Shown here: in pieces, positions 10,396 through 23,600 of the stretch
Numbering within the stretch: position 1 is the first letter of the stretch
Layout: every line of letters begins with the position of its first letter
Origin: Hydractinia symbiolongicarpus
Taxonomy: Eukaryota; Cnidaria; Hydrozoa; Anthoathecata; Hydractiniidae
Assembly (NCBI RefSeq): GCF_029227915.1
Contig: NC_079887.1
Coordinates: forward strand, 4,774,001-4,838,000
DNA: 64,000 bases
Direction of reading: 5' to 3'
Made by a program: the position numbers and the translations under genes
The notes under the pieces: model-generated
What the model saw: only the letters and a program-made list of their open reading frames with translations
What the model was told of the DNA's origin: nothing
Database searches by the model: none

Positions 10396-13300
10396 ATGAG
10401 ACTTGTAGTTTTCAAAAATTTTTTCATTTTTGATGAGACGCTTAATGAAAGAGGTTTAATCGCCGGCAAACGAAAACCCGCGATTTCCCGTAAGTCCCGG
10501 CTTGGCCCGTATAATCGAATGTATACAAAGAAAGTACCCTGTGAGTAAACTCATTTCCAGAACGATTTTTTAAATTATTTTTTCACCACTAAAACGCATA
10601 AGACTTGTAGTTTTCAAAAATGTTTTCATTTTTGATGAGACGCTGAATAAAAGAAGTTTAATCGCCGGCAAACGAAAACCGGCGATTTTCCGTTAATCCC
10701 GGGCTTGGCCCGTATAGTTGAATGTATATAAAGAAAGTACCCAGGGAGTAAACTGATTTCCCGAACAATTTTTTAAATTATTATTTCACCACTAAAGCCC
10801 ATGAGACTTGTAGATTTTAAAAATGTTTTCATTTTTGATGAGACGCTGAATAAAAGGAGTTTAAGCGCCGGCAAACGAAAACCCGCGATTTCCCGCAAAT
10901 CCCAGACTCGGCCCGTATAGTCAAAAGTATACAAAGAAAGTACCCAGGGAGTAAACTCATTTCCCGAACGATTTTTTAAATTATTTTTTCACCACTAAAA
11001 CGCATGAGACTTGTAGTTTTCAAAAGCGTTTTTATTTTTGATGAGACGCTGAATAAAAAAAGTTTAATCGCCGGCAAACGAAAACCTGCGATTTCCCGTA
11101 AATTCCGGACTCGGCCCGTATAGTCAAAAGTATACAAAGAAAGTACCCAGGGAGTAAACTCATTTCCCGAACGATTTTTTAAATTATTATTTCACCACTA
11201 AAGCCCATGAGACTTGTAGTTTTTAAAAATGTTTTCATTTTTGATGAGACGCTGAATAAAAGAAGTTTAATCGCCGGCAAACGAAAACCTGCGATTTCCG
11301 GTAAATCCCAGACTCGGCATGTATAGTCAAAAGTATACAAAGGAAGTACTCAGGCAGTAAACTCATTTCCCAAACGATTTTTTAAATCATCTTTTCACCA
11401 CTAAAACGCATGAGACTTGTAGTTTTCAAAAATGTTTTTATTTTTGATGAGATGCTAAATGAAAAAGGTTTAATCGCCGGCAAACAAAAACCCGCGATTT
11501 CCCGGAAATCCCGGGCTTGGCCCGTATAGTCGAATATATACAAAGAAAGTACCCAGGGAGTAAACTCATTTCCCGAACGATTTTTTTATTATTTTTTCAC
11601 CACTAAAACGCAGGAGACTTGTAGTTTTCAAAAATGTTTTCATTTCTAATGGGACGCTAAATAAAAGAAGTTTAATCGCCGGCAAACGAAAACCCGCGAT
11701 TTCCCGTAACTTCCGGACTCGGCCGGTATAGTCAAAAGTATACAAAGAAAGTACCCAGGGAGTAAACTCATTTCCTGAAAGATTTTTTAAAATATTTTTT
11801 CACCACTAAAAGGCATGAGACTTGTAGTTTTCAAAAATGTTTTCATTTTTGATGAGATGCTTAATGAAAGAGGTTTAATCGCCGGCAAACAAAAACCCGC
11901 GATTTCCCGGAAATCCCGGGCTTGGCCCGTATAGTCGAATGTATACAAAGAAAGTACCCTGTGAGTAAACTCATTTCCAGAACGATTTTTTAAATTATTT
12001 TTTCACCACTAAAACGCATAAGACTTGTAGTTTTCAAAAATGTTTTCATTTTTGATGAGACGCTGAATAAAAGAAGTTTAATCGCCGGCAAACGAAAACC
12101 GGCGATTTTCCGTTAATCCCGGGCTTGGCCCGTATAGTTGAATGTATATAAAGAAAGTACCCAGGGAGTAAACTGATTTCCCGAACAATTTTTTAAATTA
12201 TTATTTCTCCACTAAAGCCCATGAGACTTGTAGATTTTAAAAATGTTTTCATTTTTGATGAGACGCTGAATAAAAGGAGTTTAAGCGCCGGCAAACGAAA
12301 ACCCGCGATTTCCTGCAAATCCCAGACTCGGCCCGTATAGTCAAAAGTATACAAAGAAAGTACCCAGGGAGTAAACTCATTTCCCGAACGATTTTTTAAA
12401 TTATTTTTTCACCACTAAAACGCATGAGACTTGTAGTTTTCAAAAGTGTTTTTATTTTTGATGAGACGCTGAATAAAAAAAGTTTAATCGCCACTAAAAC
12501 GCATGAGATTTGTAGTTTTCAGAAATGTTTTCATTTTTGATGAGACGCTTAATGAAAGTGGTTTAATCACCGGCAACCGAAAACCCGTGATTTCCCGTAA
12601 CTCCCGGGCTTGGCCCGTATAGTCTAATGTATACAAAGAAAGTACCCAGGGAGTAAACTCATTTCCTGAACGATTTTTTAAAATATTTTTTCACCACTAA
12701 AAGGCATGAGACTTGTAGTTTTCAAAAATGTTTTCATTTTTGATGAGATGCTTAATGAAAGAGGTTTAATCGCCGGCAAACAAAAACCCGCGATTTCCCG
12801 GAAATCCCGGGCTTGGCCCGTATAGTCGAATGTATACAAAGAAAGTACCCAGGGAGTAAACTCATTTCCCGAACGATTTTTTTTTTTTTCACCACTAAAA
12901 CGAATGAGACTTGTAGTTTTCAAAAATGTTTTCATTTTTGATGAGACGCTTAATGAAAGAGGTTTAATCGCCGGCAAACGAAAACCCGCGATTTCCCGTA
13001 AATCCCGGCTTGGCCCGTATAATCGAATGTATACAAAGAAAGTACCCTGTGAGTAAACTCATTTCCAGAACGATTTTTTAAATTATTTTTTCACCACTAA
13101 AACGCATAAGACTTGTAGTTTTCAAAAATGTTTTCATTTTTGATGAGACGCTGAATAAAAGAAGTTTAATCGCCGGCAAACGAAAACCGGCAATTTTCCG
13201 TTAATCCCGGGCTTGGCCCGTATAGTTGAATGTATATAAAGAAAGTACCCAGGGAGTAAACTGATTTCCCGAACAATTTTTTAAATTATTATTTCACCAC

Positions 13301-14323
13301 TAAAGCCCATGAGACTTGTAGATTTTAAAAATGTTTTCATTTTTGATGAGACGCTGAATAAAAGGAGTTTAAGCGCCGGCAAACGAAAACCCGCGATTTC
13401 CCGCAAATCCCAGACTCGGCCCGTATAGTCAAAAGTATACAAAGAAAGTACCCAGGGAGTAAACTCATTTCCCGAACGATTTTTTAAATTATTTTTTCAC
13501 CACTAAAACGCATGAGACTTGTAGTTTTCAAAAGTGTTTTTATTTTTGATGAGACGCTGAATAAAAAAAGTTTAATCGCCGGCAAACAAAAACCCGCGAT
13601 TTCCCGGAAATCCCGGGCTTGGCCCGTATAGTCGAATGTATACAAAGAAAGTACCCAGGGAGTAAACTCATTTCCCGAACGATTTTTTAAATTATTATTT
13701 CACCACTAAAGCCCATGAGACTTGTAGTTTTTAAAAATGTTTTCATTTTTGATGAGACGCTGAATAAAAGAAGTTTAATCGCCGGCAAACGAAAACCTGC
13801 GATTTCCGGTAAATCCCAGACTCGGCATGTATAGTCAAAAGTATACAAAGGAAGTACTCAGGCAGTAAACTGATTTCCCGAACAATTTTTTAAATTATTA
13901 TTTCACCACTAAAGCCCATGAGACTTGTAGATTTTAAAAATGTTTTCATTTTTGATGAGACGCTGAATAAAAGGAGTTTAAGCGCCGGCAAACGAAAACC
14001 CGCGATTTCCCGCAAATCCCAGACTCGGCCCGTATAGTCAAAAGTATACAAAGAAAGTACCCAGGGAGTAAACTCATTTCCCGAACGATTTTTTAAATTA
14101 TTTTTTCACCACTAAAACGCATGAGACTTGTAGTTTTCAAAAGTGTTTTTATTTTTGATGAGACGCTGAATAAAAAAAGTTTAATCGCCGGCAAACGAAA
14201 ACCTGCGATTTCCCGTAAATTCCGGACTCGGCCCGTATAGTCAAAAGTATACAAAGAAAGTACCCAGGGAGTAAACTCATTTCCCGAACGATTTTTTAAA
14301 TTATTATTTCACCACTAAAGCCC
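10396..14323 (+). repeat. Tandem segmental duplication D, copy 1 (3,928 bp)
   Basis: The offset of +3,928 holds for CAAAAATTTTTTCAT (10,413 to 14,341), TAAATCATCTTTTC (11,383 to 15,311), TCCTGAAAGA (11,773 to 15,701) and the truncated-monomer junction (12,491 to 16,419). The crossover lies in shared ATGAGACTTGTAGTTTT. Copy 1 lacks three monomers that copy 2 has at about 16,565-17,175. Confidence 0.9.
12412..12490 (+). repeat. 79-bp partial monomer, occurrence 1
   Basis: GTTTAATCG runs directly into CCACTAAAACGCATGAG, skipping about 124 bp of the normal monomer. The joint shares CC, consistent with microhomology. In GGAG-to-GGAG spacing this gives 282 bp (12,368 to 12,650). Confidence 0.92.
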
Positions 14324-17300
14324 ATGAGACTTGTAGTTTTCAAAAATTTTTTCATTTTTGATGAGACGCTTAATGAAAGAGGTTTAATCGCCGGCAAACG
14401 AAAACCCGCGATTTCCCGTAAGTCCCGGCTTGGCCCGTATAATCGAATGTATACAAAGAAAGTACCCTGTGAGTAAACTCATTTCCAGAACGATTTTTTA
14501 AATTATTTTTTCACCACTAAAACGCATAAGACTTGTAGTTTTCAAAAATGTTTTCATTTTTGATGAGACGCTGAATAAAAGAAGTTTAATCGCCGGCAAA
14601 CGAAAACCGGCGATTTTCCGTTAATCCCGGGCTTGGCCCGTATAGTTGAATGTATATAAAGAAAGTACCCAGGGAGTAAACTGATTTCCCGAACAATTTT
14701 TTAAATTATTATTTCACCACTAAAGCCCATGAGACTTGTAGATTTTAAAAATGTTTTCATTTTTGATGAGACGCTGAATAAAAGGAGTTTAAGCGCCGGC
14801 AAACGAAAACCCGCGATTTCCCGCAAATCCCAGACTCGGCCCGTATAGTCAAAAGTATACAAAGAAAGTACCCAGGGAGTAAACTCATTTCCCGAACGAT
14901 TTTTTAAATTATTTTTTCACCACTAAAACGCATGAGACTTGTAGTTTTCAAAAGCGTTTTTATTTTTGATGAGACGCTGAATAAAAAAAGTTTAATCGCC
15001 GGCAAACGAAAACCTGCGATTTCCCGTAAATTCCGGACTCGGCCCGTATAGTCAAAAGTATACAAAGAAAGTACCCAGGGAGTAAACTCATTTCCCGAAC
15101 GATTTTTTAAATTATTATTTCACCACTAAAGCCCATGAGACTTGTAGTTTTTAAAAATGTTTTCATTTTTGATGAGACGCTGAATAAAAGAAGTTTAATC
15201 GCCGGCAAACGAAAACCTGCGATTTCCGGTAAATCCCAGACTCGGCATGTATAGTCAAAAGTATACAAAGGAAGTACTCAGGCAGTAAACTCATTTCCCA
15301 AACGATTTTTTAAATCATCTTTTCACCACTAAAACGCATGAGACTTGTAGTTTTCAAAAATGTTTTTATTTTTGATGAGATGCTAAATGAAAAAGGTTTA
15401 ATCGCCGGCAAACAAAAACCCGCGATTTCCCGGAAATCCCGGGCTTGGCCCGTATAGTCGAATATATACAAAGAAAGTACCCAGGGAGTAAACTCATTTC
15501 CCGAACGATTTTTTTATTATTTTTTCACCACTAAAACGCAGGAGACTTGTAGTTTTCAAAAATGTTTTCATTTCTAATGGGACGCTAAATAAAAGAAGTT
15601 TAATCGCCGGCAAACGAAAACCCGCGATTTCCCGTAACTTCCGGACTCGGCCGGTATAGTCAAAAGTATACAAAGAAAGTACCCAGGGAGTAAACTCATT
15701 TCCTGAAAGATTTTTTAAAATATTTTTTCACCACTAAAAGGCATGAGACTTGTAGTTTTCAAAAATGTTTTCATTTTTGATGAGATGCTTAATGAAAGAG
15801 GTTTAATCGCCGGCAAACAAAAACCCGCGATTTCCCGGAAATCCCGGGCTTGGCCCGTATAGTCGAATGTATACAAAGAAAGTACCCTGTGAGTAAACTC
15901 ATTTCCAGAACGATTTTTTAAATTATTTTTTCACCACTAAAACGCATAAGACTTGTAGTTTTCAAAAATGTTTTCATTTTTGATGAGACGCTGAATAAAA
16001 GAAGTTTAATCGCCGGCAAACGAAAACCGGCGATTTTCCGTTAATCCCGGGCTTGGCCCGTATAGTTGAATGTATATAAAGAAAGTACCCAGGGAGTAAA
16101 CTGATTTCCCGAACAATTTTTTAAATTATTATTTCACCACTAAAGCCCATGAGACTTGTAGATTTTAAAAATGTTTTCATTTTTGATGAGACGCTGAATA
16201 AAAGGAGTTTAAGCGCCGGCAAACGAAAACCCGCGATTTCCCGCAAATCCCAGACTCGGCCCGTATAGTCAAAAGTATACAAAGAAAGTACCCAGGGAGT
16301 AAACTCATTTCCCGAACGATTTTTTAAATTATTTTTTCACCACTAAAACGCATGAAACTTGTAGTTTTCAAAAGTGTTTTTATTTTTGATGAGACGCTGA
16401 ATAAAAAAAGTTTAATCGCCACTAAAACGCATGAGATTTGTAGTTTTCAGAAATGTTTTCATTTTTGATGAGACGCTTAATGAAAGTGGTTTAATCACCG
16501 GCAACCGAAAACCCGTGATTTCCCGTAACTCCCGGGCTTGGCCCGTATAGTCTAATGTATACAAAGAAAGTACCCTGTGAGTAAACTTATTTCCAAAACG
16601 ATATTTTAAATTATCTTTTCACCACTAAAACGCATGAGTCTTGTAGTTTTCAAAAATGTTTTCCTTTTTGATGGGACGCTGAATAAAAGAAGTTTAATTG
16701 CCGGCAAACGAAAACCCGCGATTTCCCGTAAATCCTAGACTCGGCCCGTATAGTCAAAAGTATACAAAGAAAGTACCCAGGGAGTAAACTCATTTCCCGA
16801 ACGATTTTTCAAATTATCTTTTCACCACTAAAACGCATGAGACTTGTAGTTTTCAAAAATGTTTTCATTTTTGATGAGATGCTAAATGAAAAAGGTTTAA
16901 TCGCCGGCAAACAAAAACCCGCGATTTCCCGGAAATCCCGGGCTTGGCCCGTATAGTCGAATATATACAAAGAAAGTACCCAGGGAGTAAACTCATTTCC
17001 CGAACGATTTTTTTATTATTTTTTCACCACTAAAACGCAGGAGACTTGTAGTTTTCAAAAATGTTTTCATTTTTAATGGGACGCTAAATAAAAGAAGTTT
17101 AATCGCCGGCAAACGAAAACCCGCGATTTCCCGTAACTTCCGGACTCGGCCCGTATAGTCAAAAGTATACAAAGAAAGTACCCAGGGAGTAAACTCATTT
17201 CCTGAACGATTTTTTAAAATATTTTTTCACCACTAAAAGGCATGAGACTTGTAGTTTTCAAAAATGTTTTCATTTTTGATGAGATGCTTAATGAAAGAGG

Positions 17301-18859
17301 TTTAATCGCCGGCAAACAAAAACCCGCGATTTCCCGGAAATCCCGGGCTTGGCCCGTATAGTCGAATGTATACAAAGAAAGTACCCAGGGAGTAAACTCA
17401 TTTCCCGAACGATTTTTTTTTTTTTCACCACTAAAACGAATGAGACTTGTAGTTTTCAAAAATGTTTTCATTTTTGATGAGACGCTTAATGAAAGAGGTT
17501 TAATCGCCGACAAACGAAAACCCGCGATTTCCCGTAAATCCCGGCTTGGCCCGTATAATCGAATGTATACAAAGAAAGTACCCTGTGAGTAAACTCATTT
17601 CCAGAACGATTTTTTAAATTATTTTTTCACCACTAAAACGCATAAGACTTGTAGTTTTCAAAAATGTTTTCATTTTTGATGAGACGCTGAATAAAAGAAG
17701 TTTAATCGCCGGCAAACGAAAACCGGCAATTTTCCGTTAATCCCGGGCTTGGCCCGTATAGTTGAATGTATATAAAGAAAGTACCCAGGGAGTAAACTGT
17801 TTTCCCGAACAATTTTTTAAATTATTATTTCACCACTAAAGCCCATGAGACTTGTAGATTTTAAAAATGTTTTCATTTTTGATGAGACGCTGAATAAAAG
17901 GAGTTTAAGCACCGGCAAACGAAAACCCGCGATTTCCCGCAAATCCCAGACTCGGCCCGTATAGTCAAAAGTATACAAAGAAAGTACCCAGGGAGTAAAC
18001 TCATTTCCCGAACGATTTTTTAAATTATTTTTTCACCACTAAAACGCATGAGACTTGTAGTTTTCAAAAGTGTTTTTATTTTTGATGAGACGCTGAATAA
18101 AAAAAGTTTAATCGCCGGCAAACAAAAACCCGCGATTTCCCGGAAATCCCGGGCTTGGCCCGTATAGTCGAATGTATACAAAGAAAGTACCCAGGGAGTA
18201 AACTCATTTCCCGAACGATTTTTTAAATTATTATTTCACCACTAAAGCCCATGAGACTTGTAGTTTTTAAAAATGTTTTCATTTTTGATGAGACGCTGAA
18301 TAAAAGAAGTTTAATCGCCGGCAAACGAAAACCTGCGATTTCCGGTAAATCCCAGACTCGGCATGTATAGTCAAAAGTATACAAAGGAAGTACTCAGGCA
18401 GTAAACTGATTTCCCGAACAATTTTTTAAATTATTATTTCACCACTAAAGCCCATGAGACTTGTAGATTTTAAAAATGTTTTCATTTTTGATGAGACGCT
18501 GAATAAAAGGAGTTTAAGCGCCGGCAAACGAAAACCCGCGATTTCCCGCAAATCCCAGACTCGGCCCGTATAGTCAAAAGTATACAAAGAAAGTACCCAG
18601 GGAGTAAACTCATTTCCCGAACGATTTTTTAAATTATTTTTTCACCACTAAAACGCATGAGACTTGTAGTTTTCAAAAGTGTTTTTATTTTTGATGAGAC
18701 GCTGAATAAAAAAAGTTTAATCGCCGGCAAACGAAAACCTGCGATTTCCCGTAAATTCCGGACTCGGCCCGTATAGTCAAAAGTATACAAAGAAAGTACC
18801 CAGGGAGTAAACTCATTTCCCGAACGATTTTTTAAATTATTATTTCACCACTAAAGCCC
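14324..18859 (+). repeat. Tandem segmental duplication D, copy 2 (4,536 bp)
   Basis: Paralogous to 10,396-14,323. After the three extra monomers the offset rises to +4,536 (GCCCATGAG 13,711 to 18,247). The monomer at 18,860 onward resembles 15,130 onward, as expected if the original right flank of copy 1 now follows copy 2. Confidence 0.88.
16340..16418 (+). repeat. 79-bp partial monomer, occurrence 2
   Basis: The joint is identical to the one at 12,490, displaced by exactly 3,928 bp, so it was copied by duplication D. Confidence 0.92.
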
Positions 18860-20650
18860 ATGAGACTTGTAGTTTTTAAAAATGTTTTCATTTTTGATGA
18901 GACGCTGAATAAAAGAAGTTTAATCGCCGGCAAACGAAAACCTGCGATTTCCGGTAAATCCCAGACTCGGCATGTATAGTCAAAAGTATACAAAGGAAGT
19001 ACTCAGGCAGTAAACTCATTTCCCAAACGATTTTTTAAATCATCTTTTCACCACTAAAACGCATGAGACTTGTAGTTTTCAAAAATGTTTTCATTTTTGA
19101 TGAGATGCTAAATGAAAAAGGTTTAATCGCCGGCAAACAAAAACCCGCGATTTCCCGGAAATCCCGGGCTTGGCCCGTATAGTCGAATATATACAAAGAA
19201 AGTACCCAGGGAGTAAACTGATTTCCCGAACGATTTTTTTATTATTTTTTCACCACTAAAACGCAGGAGACTTGTAGTTTTCAAAAATGTTTTCATTTTT
19301 AATGGGACGCTAAATAAAAGAAGTTTAATCGCCGGCAAACGAAAACCCGCGATTTCCCGTAACTTCCGGACTCGGCCCGTATAGTCAAAAGTATACAAAG
19401 AAAGTACCCAGGGAGTAAACTCATTTCCTGAACGATTTTTTAAAATATTTTTTCACCACTAAAAGGCATGAGACTTGTAGTTTTCAAAAATGTTTTCATT
19501 TTTGATGAGATGCTTAATGAAAGAGGTTTAATCGCCGGCAAACAAAAACCCGCGATTTCCCGGAAATCCCGGGCTTGGCCCGTATAGTCGAATGTATACA
19601 AAGAAAGTACCCAGGGAGTAAACTCATTTCCCGAACGATTTTTTTTTTTTTTTTTCACCACTAAAACGAATGAGACTTGTAGTTTTCAAAAATGTTTTCA
19701 TTTTTGATGAGACGCTTAATGAAAGAGGTTTAATCGCCGGCAAACGAAAACCCGCGATTTCCCGTAAATCCCGGCTTGGCCCGTATAATCGAATGTATAC
19801 AAAGAAAGTACCCTGTGAGTAAACTCATTTCCAGAACGATTTTTTAAATTATTTTTTCACCACTAAAACGCATAAGACTTGTAGTTTTCAAAAATGTTTT
19901 CATTTTTGATGAGACGCTGAATAAAAGAAGTTTAATCGCCGGCAAACGAAAACCGGCGATTTTCCGTTAATCCCGGGCTTGGCCCGTATAGTTGAATGTA
20001 TATAAAGAAAGTACCCAGGGAGTAAACTGATTTCCCGAACAATTTTTTAAATTATTATTTCACCACTAAAGCCCATGAGACTTGTAGATTTTAAAAATGT
20101 TTTCATTTTTGATGAGACGCTGAATAAAAGGAGTTTAAGCGCCGGCAAACGAAAACCCGCGATTTCCCGCAAATCCCAGACTCGGCCCGTATAGTCAAAA
20201 GTATACAAAGAAAGTACCCAGGGAGTAAACTCATTTCCCGAACGATTTTTTAAATTATTTTTTCACCACTAAAACGCATGAGACTTGTAGTTTTCAAAAG
20301 TGTTTTTATTTTTGATGAGACGCTGAATAAAAAAAGTTTAATCGCCGGCAAACGAAAACCTGCAATTTCCCGTAAATTCCGGACTCGGCCCGTATAGTCA
20401 AAAGTATACAAAGAAAGTACCTAGGGAGTAAACTCATTTCCCGAACGATTTTTTAAATTATTATTTCACCACTAAAGCCCATGAGACTTGTAGTTTTTAA
20501 AAATGTTTTCATTTTTGATGAGACGCTGAATAAAAGAAGTTTAATCGCCGGCAAACGAAAACCTGCGATTTCCGGTAAATCCCAGACTCGGCATGTATAT
20601 TCAAAAGTATACAAAGGAAGTACTCAGGCAGTAAACTCATTTCCCAAACG
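18860..20650 (+). repeat. Type I monomers to the type I / type II boundary
   Basis: About nine monomers with GCCCATGAG, GCAGGAG and AAAAGGCATGAG marks are present, ending near the first TTTTCTCTACTAAAGCG monomer (about 20,664). The equivalent stretch in duplication E copy 2 is about 30,090-31,880. Confidence 0.8.
19639..19655 (+). repeat. 17-bp T homopolymer
   Basis: Seventeen T follow CCGAACGA. The run is identical in length to its duplication E partner at 30,867-30,883, although homopolymers of this length usually mutate fast. Confidence 0.9.
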
Positions 20651-23600
20651 ATTTTTTAAATCATTTTTTCTCTACTAAAGCGCATGAGACTTGTAGTTTT
20701 CAGAAATGTTTTCATTTTTGATGAGACGCTGAATAAAAGAAGTTCAATCGCCGGCAAACGAAAACCCGTGATTTTCCGTAAATCCCGGGCTTAGCCCGTA
20801 TAGTCGAATGTATATAAAGAAAGTACCCAGGTAGTAAACTGATTTCCCGAACGATTTTTCAAATTATTTCTGCACCACTAGAACGAATGAGACTTGTAGT
20901 TTTCAAAAATGTTTTCATTTTTGATGAGACGCTTAATGAACGAGGTTTAATCGCCGGCAAACGAAAACCCGCGATTTCCCGTAAATCCCGGGTTTGGCCC
21001 GTTGAGTCGAATGTATACAAAGAAAGTACCCTGTGAGCAAACTCTTTTCCAGAACGATTTTTTAAATCATTTTTTCACCACTAAAAGGCATGAGACTTCT
21101 AGTTTTCAAAAGTGTTTTCAATTTTGATGAGACGCTAAATAAAAGAAGTTTAATCGCCGGCAAACGAAAACCCACGAGTTCCCGTAAATCCTGGGTTTAG
21201 CCCGTGTAGTCGAATGTATACAAAGAAAGTACCCAGGAAGTAAACTCATTTCCCGAACGATTTTTTAAATTATTTTTTCACCACTAAAACGCATGAGACT
21301 TGTAGTTTTCAGAAATGTTTTCATTTTTGATGAGACGCTTAATGAAAGTGGTTTATTCGCCGGCAAACGAAAACCCGCGATTTCCCGTAAATCCCGGGCT
21401 TGGCCCGTATAGTCAAATGTATACAAAGAAAGTACCCTGTGAGTAAACTTATTTCCAAAACGATTTTTTAAATTATCTTTTCACCACTAAAACGCATGAG
21501 TCTTGTAGTTTTCAAAAATGTTTTCCATTTTGATGGGACGCTGAATGAACGAGGTTTAATCGCCGGCAAACGAAAACCCGCGATTTCCCGTAAATCCCGG
21601 GTTTGGCCCGTTGAGTCGAATGTATACAAAGAAAGTACCCTGTGAGCAAACTCTTTTCCAGAACGATTTTTTAAATCATTTTTTCACCACTAAAAGGCAT
21701 GAGACTTCTAGTTTTCAAAAGTGTTTTCAATTTTGATGAGACGCTAAATAAAAGAAGTTTAATCGCCGGCAAACGAAAACCCACGAGTTCCCGTAAATCC
21801 CGGGTTTAGCCCGTGTAGTCGAATGTATACAAAGAAAGTACCCAGGAAGTAAACTCATTTCCCGAACGATTTTTTAAATTATTTTTTCACCACTAAAACG
21901 CATGAGACTTGTAGTTTTCAGAAATGTTTTCATTTTTGATGAGACGCTTAATGAAAGTGGTTTATTCGCCGGCAAACGAAAACCCGCGATTTCCCGTAAA
22001 TCCCGGGCTTGGCCCGTATAGTCAAATGTATACAAAGAAAGTACCCTGTGAGTAAACTTATTTCCAAAACGATTTTTTAAATTATCTTTTCACCACTAAA
22101 ACGCATGAGTCTTGTAGTTTTCAAAAATGTTTTCCTTTTTGATGGGACGCTGAATGAAAGAAGTTTAATTGCCGGCAAACGAAAACCCGCGATTTCCCGT
22201 AAATCCTAGACTCGGCCCGTATAGTCAAAAGTATACAAAGAAAGTACCCAGGGAGTGAACTCATTTCCCGAACGATTTTTTAAATTATCTTTTCACCACT
22301 AAAACGCATGAGACTTGTAGTTTTCAAAAATGTTTTCATTTTTGATGAGATGCTTAATGAAAGAGGTTTAATCGCCGGCAAACAAAAACCCGCGATTTCC
22401 CGGAAATCCCGGGCTTGGCCCGTATAGTCGAATGTATACAAAGAAAGTACCCAGTGAGTAAACTCATTTCCCGAACGATTTTTTTATTATTTTTTCACCA
22501 CTAAAACGCAGGAGACTTGTAGTTTTCAAAAATGTTTTCATTTTTAATGGGACGCTAAATAAAAGAAGTTTAATCGCCGGCAAACGAAAACCCGCGATTT
22601 CCCGTAAATTCCGGACTCGGCCCGTATAGTCAAAAGTATACAAAGAAAGTACCCAGGGAGTAAACTCATTTCCTGAACGATTTTTTAAAATATTTTTTCA
22701 CCACTAAAAGGCATGAGACTTATAGTTTTCAAAAATGATTTCATTTTTGATGAGACGTTTAATAAAAGAGGTATAATCGCCGGCAAACGAAAACCCGCGA
22801 TTTCCCGTAAATCCCGGGCTTGGCCCGTATAGTCGAATGTATACAAAGAAAGTACCCAGGGAGTAAACTCATTTCCCGAACGATTTTTTTTTTTTTCACC
22901 ACTAAAACGAATGAGACTTGTAGTTTTCAAAAATGTTTTCATTTTTGATGAGACGCTGAATAAAAGAAGTTTAATCGCCGGCAAACGAAAACCGGCGATT
23001 TTTCGTAAATCCCGGGCTTGGCCCGTATAGTTGAATGTATATAAAGAAAGTACCCAGGGAGTAAACTGATTTCCCGAACAATTTTTTAAATTATTATTTC
23101 ACCACTAAAGCCCATGAGACTTGTAGATTTTAAAAATGTTTTCATTTTTGATGAGACGCTGAATAAAAGGAGTTTAAGCGCCGGCAAACGAAAACCCGCG
23201 ATTTCCCGCAAATCCCGGACTCAGCCCGTATAGTCAAAAGTATACAAAGAAAGTACCCAGGGAGTAAACTCATTTCCCGAACGATTTTTTAAATTATTTT
23301 TTCACCACTAAAACGCATGAGACTTGTAGTTTTCAAAAGTGTTTTTATTTTTGATGAGACGCTGAATAAAAAAAGTTTAATCGCCGGCAAACGAAAACCT
23401 GCGATTTCCCGTAAATTCCGGACTCGGCCCGTATAGTCAAAAGTATACAAAGAAAGTACCCAGGGAGTAAACTCATTTCCCGAACGATTTTTTAAATTAT
23501 TATTTCACCACTAAAGCCCATGAGACTTGTAGTTTTCAGAAATGTTTTCATTTTTGATGAGACGCTGAATAAAAGAAGTTCAATCGCCGGCAAACGAAAA

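Noticed and set aside
12412-12490. Insertion of a mobile element at the 79-bp unit
   Set aside because: The unit is pure satellite sequence with a two-base overlap at the joint. There is no target-site duplication, terminal repeat or foreign sequence.
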